A model generated the notes under the pieces. That model was not told the DNA's origin. It did no database searches and saw only the letters and a list, made by a program, of their open reading frames with translations. This document shows positions 1 through 4,831 of a DNA stretch of 5,128 nucleotides, one piece after another (positions within the stretch are counted from its first letter, which is position 1; each line of letters opens with the position of its first letter). Source of the stretch: Betaproteobacteria bacterium (GTDB taxonomy: Bacteria > Pseudomonadota > Gammaproteobacteria > Burkholderiales > Burkholderiaceae); contig JAATGO010000258.1 of NCBI GenBank assembly GCA_015654605.1, positions 1-5,128 on the forward strand. The letters run 5' to 3'. The position numbers and the translations under genes were made by a program.

Positions 1-1
1 C

Positions 2-331
2 ATCGTCTCAAATCCTCCTTACATAGAAAATGGCGACATGCATCTGTCACAAGGAGATTTACGCTTCGAACCGTTAAGTGCACTCACTGATTATGCTGAT
101 GGCCTATCTGCACTACGCACCATTATCGATAGTGCCCATCTTCATTTACGTGATGGTGGATGGCTACTGTTAGAGCATGGATATACACAAGCAGCAGCGG
201 TGCGCGCCATGTTTCAAACAAAAAATTTCACTAAAATCCAAAACTGGCATGATCTTGCAGGACAAGAACGCGTAACTGGCGCTCAGTTGTGCCAAGTCGT
301 AGTGACAGCCCCAAACAATGGTAAATCCTGA
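2..331 (+). CDS. prmC: Release factor glutamine methyltransferase PrmC (HemK), C-terminal part
   Basis: This is the end of a class I SAM-dependent methyltransferase that N5-methylates the glutamine of the GGQ loop in release factors RF1 and RF2, a cytoplasmic step that supports efficient translation termination. The frame is open from base 2, so the N-terminal domain and SAM-binding motif I lie outside the window. About 109 codons remain. They begin I-V-S-N-P-P-Y, and the NPPY tetrapeptide (bases 11-22) is the substrate-glutamine binding motif of this family. Next comes the family-typical HLSQGDLRFEPLSAL, then a strand-type GGWLLLEHGY. The last conserved block is WHDLAGQERV, which corresponds to the usual C-terminal W-x-D-L-A-G-x-x-R-V of PrmC. 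The final 13 or so residues (CQVVVTAPNNGKS) are an unremarkable tail. The upstream ATG at base 38 is internal, not a start. The gene converges on phhA across a 697-base gap. Identification is firm; PrmB is less likely because of the short, PrmC-like ending. Confidence 0.95.
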   Translation: MVSNPPYIENGDMHLSQGDLRFEPLSALTDYADGLSALRTIIDSAHLHLRDGGWLLLEHGYTQAAAVRAMFQTKNFTKIQNWHDLAGQERVTGAQLCQVVVTAPNNGKS

Positions 332-505
332 TATACCTCAGTAGGTAACTCAGAAACTTTCGCAACACTAGAAAGTGTATTATTCCTAACGTCCTGATGG
401 GAAACCAAACGCTTTTCCTGAGATTTCAGAAGCTGTTTTCCCATGATCACCAACCAACTCTTTATCTTGCTCCAGGGGAGCCTCATCATTCACAACTGGC
501 AATGG

Positions 506-697
506 TTAATGAATCATGTCATCTTTTTCAACTTGCTCAATGCGTTGATGATGAATTTGTGTAGGCGCAAGAAATAAAGTGGTTTGGAAGGGAGTAGTTG
601 GCATTTTATCTTTCGTTAACCCTGATTGCCATAGGCATGATTGACGAATAATAGTGAAATGGGCGAATGAGCCTCTTCCTAATGCAGCATTTTGCAT
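506..697 (-). CDS. Possible small hypothetical protein, 63 aa, perhaps the start of a decayed gene
   Basis: I do not recognise this product. An ATG at 697 is preceded by AAGGGAG (705-711) with 7 bases between, a well-placed ribosome-binding site and one of the best in the window. The predicted peptide begins MQNAALGRGSFAHF and ends in a charged stretch, IEQVEKDDMIH, before TAA at 506-508. There is no signal peptide or clear membrane segment. Past the TAA the same frame stays open for 39 more codons (389-505) with an ordinary protein-like composition (VVNDEAPLEQDKELVGDHGK) until TAG at 386-388. An overlapping frame then continues to 283, antisense to the end of prmC. This could be a real small gene, the remnant of a longer gene broken by a stop and a frameshift, or chance. 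The Shine-Dalgarno match is what lifts it above the shadow frames. Confidence 0.3.
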   Translation of the reverse strand: MQNAALGRGSFAHFTIIRQSCLWQSGLTKDKMPTTPFQTTLFLAPTQIHHQRIEQVEKDDMIH

Positions 698-704
698 AGA
701 TATA

Positions 705-711
705 CTCCCTT
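705..711 (-). promoter_or_regulatory. Shine-Dalgarno sequence ahead of the 63-aa frame
   Basis: On the - strand the sequence reads AAGGGAG, then seven bases, then ATG at 697. This is close to the AAGGAGG consensus at an ideal spacing. The TAA stop of a small upstream frame (710-712) overlaps its first bases, an arrangement that could give translational coupling if both frames are translated. Confidence 0.4.
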
Positions 712-823
712 ATTCTATGAAAATACTTCCACAATGTAACAAGCAGTAAATGCAATTGCCTCCATAAATGAAACAGCGTCTAATAAGACACGTTCTACAT
801 ATACTCATGCGATACGTGTGATG

Positions 824-829
824 TATACT
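824..829 (+). promoter_or_regulatory. Weak -10-like box ahead of the paired hairpins
   Basis: TATACT matches five of six bases of the sigma-70 -10 consensus and sits about 8 bases before the CTAGTG hairpin, so a transcript starting near 836 would begin with that hairpin and end at the 863-897 terminator. The -35 position is poor: TACTCA at 802-807 matches three of six with a 16-base spacer. The same TATACTC heptamer also occurs at 800-806. Promoter activity is inferred only. Confidence 0.2.
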
Positions 830-836
830 CCTCCCT

Positions 837-859
837 CTAGTGTTATTAACTATCACTAG
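837..859 (+). ncRNA. Hairpin that may form the 5' part of a short structured RNA
   Basis: CTAGTG (837-842) and CACTAG (854-859) form a perfect 6-bp stem around an 11-base AT-rich loop. Three bases later the strong + strand terminator hairpin begins. Two tandem hairpins, the second followed by six Ts and with a TATACT box just upstream, is the layout of a minimal bacterial small RNA of about 60 nt. No coding gene on the + strand directly precedes them, as prmC ends 500 bases earlier. I do not recognise a known RNA family. The hairpin could equally be part of a long prmC 3' untranslated region or a chance repeat. Confidence 0.25.
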
Positions 860-862
860 TTT

Positions 863-897
863 GCGAACTCCGCCGATACGACAGGGTTCGCTTTTTT
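863..897 (+). terminator. Rho-independent terminator, + strand
   Basis: GCGAACTC (863-870) pairs with GGGTTCGC (884-891). This is an 8-bp stem with one G-T wobble and a 13-base loop, followed at once by TTTTTT (892-897). The opposite strand has no T-run after the stem, so the terminator works for + strand transcription. It lies 532 bases after the prmC stop, too far to be an ordinary prmC terminator. It either ends a long prmC 3' tail or closes a separate short transcript. Confidence 0.7.
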
Positions 898-924
898 ATT
901 TCCCCCGTTTTGCTATTTGATCGT

Positions 925-949
925 AAAAGCTGTGAACATTATCAACAGC
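925..949 (-). terminator. Weak rho-independent terminator downstream of phhA
   Basis: On the - strand GCTGT (949-945) pairs with ACAGC (933-929) around an 11-base loop and is followed by TTTT (928-925). The stem is short at 5 bp, with possible extra G-T and A-T pairs after a mismatch, and the T-run is short. It lies about 80 bases beyond the phhA stop in the right orientation, and no better candidate for phhA is visible. Confidence 0.45.
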
Positions 950-1028
950 CATTACTTTTTGAATGTATCGAACACACGGGAATTAGCATATGACAGGCAA
1001 GGATCGCTTCTGATTATCGGCTCTATCC

Positions 1029-1907
1029 TTATGGTGAAATATTCTTCTCATCTGGCAGCAATGTATTGGCGGGTAATGACTCGATAGTATGTAATTGTGC
1101 ATACAGTGCCGTAAAATCTGGTGCTGTATCATCTAGTAATTGCTGAAAATCACGAATAATAAAATAGGTTTCCTGATAGGAGTCAATTTTGTATAAAGTC
1201 CGCATCACCCGCTCTAAACGGAAGGCAATCCGATTAGGTTTAGAATGACTCAAACAGTACTCAATCTCCCCTCCTGACGATAAAATACCCGCACCGTAAA
1301 TACGTATCCCTTGCGCGCTTTCTACCAGGCCAAATTCCATGGTATACCAGTATAGGCGCGCCAAAAATGCCAGTCCATCCAACTTCAGCGCTTTCAGTCC
1401 CCCTTTGCCATATTCCTGCAAATGATCAGCAAATACTTTATTAAATAGCATGGGAACATGACCAAAGAAATCATGAAAAATATCTGGCTCGACAATATAG
1501 TCAAATTCATGCGGCTCGCGTAACCACACGGTGACCGGGAAACGACGTTGCGATAAATGTTCAAAAAAAACAGGGTCAGGAACCAATCCCGGTACGGCAA
1601 CCAATTGCCAGCCTGTCGCTTTCATTAAGGCTTCACTCGTCCGTGAGAACTCGGGAATTCCTTGTGATGCACCTAGTGTCTGCAAACCTTCAATAAAAGC
1701 ATCGCAAGCACGCCCTGGAATCAGTTTTTCCTGTCGCGCATATAATTTTCGCCACAATGCGTGCTGTGTCTCGGTGTAAGTCGTCCAATTTTGAGGGACA
1801 ATATAATGGGAATCAGCATGACTATAATCGCCACGTAAAATACCACTATCCGATTTTTCTGCAATACTCGCAAAAAAATCATCTGTACTGGTAATTTCTT
1901 TCTTCAT
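1029..1907 (-). CDS. phhA: Phenylalanine 4-monooxygenase (phenylalanine hydroxylase)
   Basis: This is a cytoplasmic, non-haem iron, tetrahydropterin-dependent enzyme that converts L-phenylalanine and O2 to L-tyrosine, the entry step of phenylalanine catabolism. At 292 aa it has the monodomain bacterial size (Chromobacterium violaceum enzyme about 297 aa), with no regulatory ACT domain. The iron-binding facial triad is visible: His145 and His150 in HDFFGHVPMLF, and Glu191 in YWYTMEFGLV. The 5- and 41-residue spacings equal those of the C. violaceum His138/His143/Glu184 triad. Other family blocks are GDY near residue 26, VPGLVPDPVFFEHL (105-118), the RRFPVTVWLR strand (121-130) and IYGAGILSSGGE (203-214). 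The ATG at 1907 gives a normal N-terminus, although only a weak TGAG lies 12 bases upstream. No pterin dehydratase (phhB) is next to it here. The 106-base gap before it suggests its own promoter. Tyrosine or tryptophan hydroxylase is unlikely given the bacterial single-domain form. Confidence 0.97.
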   Translation of the reverse strand: MKKEITSTDDFFASIAEKSDSGILRGDYSHADSHYIVPQNWTTYTETQHALWRKLYARQEKLIPGRACDAFIEGLQTLGASQGIPEFSRTSEALMKATGWQLVAVPGLVPDPVFFEHLSQRRFPVTVWLREPHEFDYIVEPDIFHDFFGHVPMLFNKVFADHLQEYGKGGLKALKLDGLAFLARLYWYTMEFGLVESAQGIRIYGAGILSSGGEIEYCLSHSKPNRIAFRLERVMRTLYKIDSYQETYFIIRDFQQLLDDTAPDFTALYAQLHTIESLPANTLLPDEKNISP

Positions 1908-1952
1908 AAATATCGAGAACTCATTTCATAAATAGGCTTGATGGAAACTCCA

Positions 1953-1982
1953 TATACATCATCCGTCACATACATCTCTCAA
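1953..1982 (-). promoter_or_regulatory. Tentative phhA promoter
   Basis: On the - strand TTGAGA (1982-1977) matches five of six -35 consensus bases. It is followed after 18 bases by TGTATA (1958-1953), which matches only three of six -10 bases. It sits about 45 bases upstream of the phhA start. The GATGTAT heptamer is repeated here (1970-1976 and 1954-1960, 16 bases apart), which might mark a regulator site. No TyrR/PhhR-type TGTAAA-N6-TTTACA palindrome is present. Weak evidence overall. Confidence 0.22.
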
Positions 1983-2013
1983 ATCACGCGGATCACTCCA
2001 CGTATTTATGTCC

Positions 2014-2718
2014 TTATTTACCCCATCTGCTAAATAAATTCGAAATTGATTTGATAAGTGCACGCATATTCGCTTTTACGATGTAATCAAGCACTGCCGC
2101 CTGCTCTTCCACTGCTTCCTGGAAAACACTTGCTGAATTCGCTGGCTGTAACTTGAGGTAGGCATCTGCTTCACCATAATCACGATGAATCTCCATCCCT
2201 GCTTTAGTGGCAATGTGCATCATGACTTTATTTGATGACAGGCAATGCATGTATAACGTATCAACATCAGCATTACGGCAACGGATGGCTGCCCGTTCAA
2301 ATAATTTTGTCCCCACTCCCATACCTCGTGCCGAGGCATCGACAGACACGCCAAATTCGGCAACACGCGCTTTCACGGTAGCATCTTTGATACGAGACTT
2401 TTCTCGCGGAGCAAATCCCAGATGCCCCACGCCCAATAATTTTAATCTACGATCATAGACACCAAAAATAGTGTCCCGAGAAAAATCTATCCCTTCAACA
2501 TAGCGTGTAATTAATTCATCCGAAAGATGCGTACCAAAACGCAGTAAACGGTCTTTATCTTCCAATGCAAGAAAATGTCTGAGCAAATGTTTGCGCGACC
2601 GTTCTGGTAACTCCTTCACTAGAATTGGCGGATGATCATGATGTTCATGTGAAGTTTCGTTACTATGCCATAACATTTTTATTTTGCTGGTCACTTTGGA
2701 GAATAATCGAGAACACAT
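2014..2718 (-). CDS. GNAT-family N-acetyltransferase
   Basis: This is a predicted cytoplasmic acetyl-CoA-dependent acyltransferase of unknown substrate. The GNAT fold spans about residues 35-190 of 234. A helix-rich start (RSRKHLLRHFLALEDKDRLLRF) leads to the strand IFGVYDRRLKLLGVGHLG (84-101). Motif A follows as AEFGVSVDASARGMGVG, in which R131-G-M-G-V-G136 is the pyrophosphate-binding R-G-x-G-x-G loop. Motif B contains the conserved N163 of SSNKVMMHIATKAGM. Two additions lie outside the fold: a histidine-rich N-terminus (HEHHDH, residues 24-29) and a C-terminal extension of about 45 residues, predicted helical, that ends in basic and aromatic residues. The start is uncertain. The first ATG (2718) has only a weak CGGAA upstream, and Met15 is an alternative. 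The gene follows cca by 35 bases on the same strand and probably shares its transcript. The family is sure; whether the substrate is a protein, polyamine or small molecule cannot be told. Confidence 0.88.
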   Translation of the reverse strand: MCSRLFSKVTSKIKMLWHSNETSHEHHDHPPILVKELPERSRKHLLRHFLALEDKDRLLRFGTHLSDELITRYVEGIDFSRDTIFGVYDRRLKLLGVGHLGFAPREKSRIKDATVKARVAEFGVSVDASARGMGVGTKLFERAAIRCRNADVDTLYMHCLSSNKVMMHIATKAGMEIHRDYGEADAYLKLQPANSASVFQEAVEEQAAVLDYIVKANMRALIKSISNLFSRWGK

Positions 2719-2753
2719 CGCAGTAAATTCCGTAAAAAATTGCTAATGGTGTG

Positions 2754-3983
2754 TCACGATGACTTGCTCGCTATAGAAAAATAGACAGCTACCGCTTCAG
2801 ATCGTGCCTGGTAAATCGCAGAAGGAATCTTTTGAGGTGTCTCCTTCCATACCACAGCTATCGCTCCCGCATTCACACTCTGTGCAGCGTGTAAAGCGCC
2901 TGCTAGTCGCTCTCTTTGTGGAAAGCAACTCCCTGTATCAGCAGGAATAAAACAACAACGACTACACTCCACTGCCGACAATATATCAAGAAACCGCATT
3001 GGTTTACGAAAAGCATCGCAACGTACCAACAAATCAACCACATCAACCGGAGACAATTCTAACGCATGCTCAATACTGCCATGCTCACGCACAATGATGC
3101 GTGCCATATCACGACAATCCGTAGGCACTTTCAAACGAGAACATAGTGTCGCTACCAAAGCCGCTCCGCCTTTATCACTATTCCCATCACTTTGCTGCGT
3201 TGGCAAGGACATTCCTTTTTCAACATCACACAATAAAACAGCAAATCGCACTGTCAGTGCATATCCTCGTTGGGCTGCTTCGTCGACCGCCAGCATTGCC
3301 TGCAGTCCGCAACTGGCAACAGGACACCCCTCTTGCGGCGGCACACTCCACAACGCATCCAGCTCAGGAAGAAGACGCGATAATGCATCACAATCTCGTA
3401 ATACAGAAAACATGCGGGATGGTTTTTGCTCCATCAAGCCACGCGCCGCTTCTTGCCAAATCCGCTCTGGTACTAATGCATCAACTTCTCCCTGACGCAC
3501 CATATCATGCATCAACTGCATGGTTTTCTGTGCTACTGAAAAGTCCACAAAACGTGCTGCAAAACGCGCTACACGCAAAATCCGCACTGGATCCTCGACA
3601 AATGCAGAAGAAACATGCCGGAATATTCTCGCCTTCAAATCCTTGCAACCATCAAAGGGATCGATTAAGCGACCATCCTCCGCACGAGCAATCGCATTAA
3701 TGGTAAGGTCCCGCCTAGCCAGATCGTGCTCTAATGTTACCGATGTATCGGTATGAAAAACGAACCCCCGATATCCCGGAGATGTTTTACGCTCTGTTCT
3801 TGCTAGCGCATATTCTTCTTGTGTAACTGGATGCAAAAAAACAGGGAAATCTTTACCCACCGGGCGAAAACCTTGCGCCACCATATCTTCAGGCGTTGCG
3901 CCGACAACAACATGATCATGATCATGCACCGGCAAGCCAAGCAGTTCATCACGCACTGCACCGCCGACGGTGTATATCTTCAT
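2754..3983 (-). CDS. cca: CCA-adding tRNA nucleotidyltransferase, with a degenerate HD domain
   Basis: This class II nucleotidyltransferase builds or repairs the 3'-CCA end of tRNAs from CTP and ATP without a nucleic acid template. It has 409 aa, the usual size for the E. coli-like long form. The head domain carries the GGAVRD flexible loop (7-12), catalytic Asp21 and Asp23 (in VHDHDHVVVG), RRDLTINA (90-97) and the nucleotide-selecting EDPVR (130-134) followed by ILRVARFAAR. The neck and body (VPERIWQEAARGLM) are normal. In the C-terminal half, where E. coli-type enzymes have a metal-dependent HD phosphohydrolase domain, the ligands look lost: Gln228 replaces His, Cys252-Asp253 replaces the His-Asp pair, and the HGHG segment is replaced by NSDKGG. 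His301 remains. CCA addition should be intact, while phosphatase and 2',3'-cyclic phosphodiesterase activity is doubtful. The ATG at 3983 fits E. coli Cca exactly (MKIYxVGGAVRD). It lies 6 bases after the GST stop, so translation is probably coupled. Confidence 0.96.
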   Translation of the reverse strand: MKIYTVGGAVRDELLGLPVHDHDHVVVGATPEDMVAQGFRPVGKDFPVFLHPVTQEEYALARTERKTSPGYRGFVFHTDTSVTLEHDLARRDLTINAIARAEDGRLIDPFDGCKDLKARIFRHVSSAFVEDPVRILRVARFAARFVDFSVAQKTMQLMHDMVRQGEVDALVPERIWQEAARGLMEQKPSRMFSVLRDCDALSRLLPELDALWSVPPQEGCPVASCGLQAMLAVDEAAQRGYALTVRFAVLLCDVEKGMSLPTQQSDGNSDKGGAALVATLCSRLKVPTDCRDMARIIVREHGSIEHALELSPVDVVDLLVRCDAFRKPMRFLDILSAVECSRCCFIPADTGSCFPQRERLAGALHAAQSVNAGAIAVVWKETPQKIPSAIYQARSEAVAVYFSIASKSS

Positions 3984-3989
3984 GTCAGC

Positions 3990-4688
3990 TCACTGTCTGG
4001 ATAATACTTCGGTTTCAAGCAAGGCTTCTGCAATCCAACGAGCGACAGCAGGATGTGCTGCGACACGGTCAGCATAGGCACGTAGCGCTGGCGCTAACGA
4101 TACTTGATACGTACGAAAACGCATTACAACAGGTGCAAAAAAAGCATCAGCAATCGAAAATTCTCCAAACAAGAATTCATGGTGACCAAATTGAGCCAAA
4201 CAATCTTCCCATATTTCACAAATACGTCCAATATCTCCTTGCGCCTGTGCCGTATGTCCTTGCCCCGAGAACTTTTCCCGAATATTCATCGGCATGGCAC
4301 TCCGCAGGCCAATAAATCCAGAGTGCATCTCTGCACAAATGCTGCGCGCAATGGCGCGTGCTACTGTTGATTGTGGCCATAGTTGACGTTGCGGGAATTG
4401 CTCTGCCATATATTCACAAATAGCCAGTGAGTCCCAGACTCTCAACTCTCCATCGCATAATACTGGCACACATCCTGCGGCAGAAAAACTGGCAATCTGG
4501 CTACCAGTGTCAGGTTGATCCAGTAATATACGCACTTCTTTAAACGGTATATCAAAAGCTACCAAGACAAGCCATGCGCGCATAGACCATGAAGAATAGT
4601 TTTTATTGGCAATGACCAGTGTTAGTGCGTTTTCTTTCGCCTTCGCGAGGGTCGCTGCCACAACTGAGTCGAGTTCCGTTTTTTGCAT
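3990..4688 (-). CDS. Glutathione S-transferase family protein
   Basis: This cytoplasmic two-domain GST probably conjugates or isomerises electrophiles using glutathione; the substrate is unknown. Numbering from the ATG at 4688 gives 232 aa, near the family norm. The thioredoxin-like N-domain starts with LTLVIANKNYSSWSMRAW, the NYSSWS segment carrying the likely catalytic serine. The cis-proline sits in GCVPVL and the glutathione gamma-glutamyl contact in WDSLAICEY (Asp-Ser). The C-terminal helical domain contains the N-capping box motif FSIADAFFAPVV. About 20 residues (MQKTELDSVVAATLAKAKEN) precede the first strand; most relatives begin only a residue or two before LTLV. No downstream ATG exists, and the GAGGA site supports the ATG at 4688. 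A TTG at 4689-4691 is a less likely start. Spacing puts it at the head of a GST-cca-GNAT transcript, with its stop 6 bases before cca. It resembles the NYSSWS subgroup of GST-like proteins, with the exact class unresolved. Confidence 0.92.
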   Translation of the reverse strand: MQKTELDSVVAATLAKAKENALTLVIANKNYSSWSMRAWLVLVAFDIPFKEVRILLDQPDTGSQIASFSAAGCVPVLCDGELRVWDSLAICEYMAEQFPQRQLWPQSTVARAIARSICAEMHSGFIGLRSAMPMNIREKFSGQGHTAQAQGDIGRICEIWEDCLAQFGHHEFLFGEFSIADAFFAPVVMRFRTYQVSLAPALRAYADRVAAHPAVARWIAEALLETEVLSRQ

Positions 4689-4696
4689 CAAATATA

Positions 4697-4701
4697 TCCT
4701 C
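4697..4701 (-). promoter_or_regulatory. Shine-Dalgarno sequence deciding the GST start
   Basis: On the - strand GAGGA is followed by eight bases and then ATG at 4688. The spacing favours the ATG over the adjacent in-frame TTG at 4691, which would be only five bases away. It also supports the longer N-terminus, since no ribosome-binding site or ATG lies nearer the conserved fold. Confidence 0.55.
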
Positions 4702-4767
4702 AGTGCTTATCGTCCACACTGGCACGCTGCTCCCAGCAACTCTACAGGTGAAAACAGGTATAAAAAA

Positions 4768-4797
4768 AGTATAAGTGTAGAAGGCCGACCCTGGAAG
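4768..4797 (-). promoter_or_regulatory. Tentative promoter of the GST-cca-GNAT group
   Basis: On the - strand TATACT (4773-4768) is a five-of-six -10 match. It is followed downstream by a run of seven Ts. The only -35 candidate is CTTCCA (4797-4792), a three-of-six match with an 18-base spacer. A start near 4761 would leave a leader of about 70 bases before the GST ATG. The box lies in the 143-base gap after slt, where a promoter is expected, but the match is weak. Confidence 0.25.
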
Positions 4798-4805
4798 CTC
4801 GAATC

Positions 4806-4821
4806 AGCACAACCGAGTGCT
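4806..4821 (-). terminator. Short hairpin after slt, without a T-run
   Basis: AGCAC and GTGCT form a perfect 5-bp stem around a 6-base loop, starting 10 bases after the slt stop. No T-run follows on the - strand (GATTCGAG), so it is not a standard intrinsic terminator. It could slow polymerase or protect the slt 3' end, or be chance. Confidence 0.22.
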
Positions 4822-4831
4822 CATTGTACAA

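Larger units (their letters stand above)
332..1028. other. Long intergenic interval between convergent prmC and phhA
   Basis: This 697-base stretch has no recognisable protein family on either strand and is visibly more AT-rich than its flanks. It holds a + strand terminator (863-897) with an upstream hairpin (837-859), a - strand terminator (925-949), and a set of small - strand frames (506-697 and 710-808) described separately. Bases 332-505 contain only a 5-bp inverted repeat (TACCT/AGGTA, 334-347) with no T-run and a continuation of an interrupted - strand frame. Bases 950-1028 hold nothing I can recognise. The size is unusual for the gap between two convergent housekeeping genes, which normally would need only terminators. 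Confidence 0.6.

Noticed and set aside
334..347. TACCT-CAGT-AGGTA inverted repeat right after prmC
   Set aside because: The stem is only 5 bp, with low GC content and no following T-run, so it is not a credible terminator.
283..489. A 68-codon - strand frame overlapping the end of prmC
   Set aside because: As a standalone gene it starts with no visible ribosome-binding site and its last part is antisense to conserved prmC. It is kept only as a possible piece of the decayed gene described in the findings.
332..1028. Search for tRNA, CRISPR repeats, IS ends or attachment sites in the long gap
   Set aside because: No cloverleaf with a GTTCRA T-loop, no regularly spaced repeats, and no terminal inverted repeats flanked by target duplications were seen.
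1394..1600. A 68-codon - strand frame inside phhA
   Set aside because: It overlaps the iron-site region of phhA in another frame; the phhA reading is unambiguous.
3094..3756. Three overlapping + strand frames, the longest 184 codons
   Set aside because: They lie wholly antisense to cca, whose protein motifs are clear, and have low-complexity His/Ser/Pro-rich translations typical of shadow frames.
3896..4370. + strand frames of 139 and 88 codons
   Set aside because: Both are antisense to the GST and the cca start, show no family motifs, and have no ribosome-binding site worth noting.
4750..4773. ACAGGT direct repeat and seven-A tract upstream of the GST gene
   Set aside because: Short repeats in an AT-rich gap with no symmetry; nothing beyond a possible -10 region can be supported.
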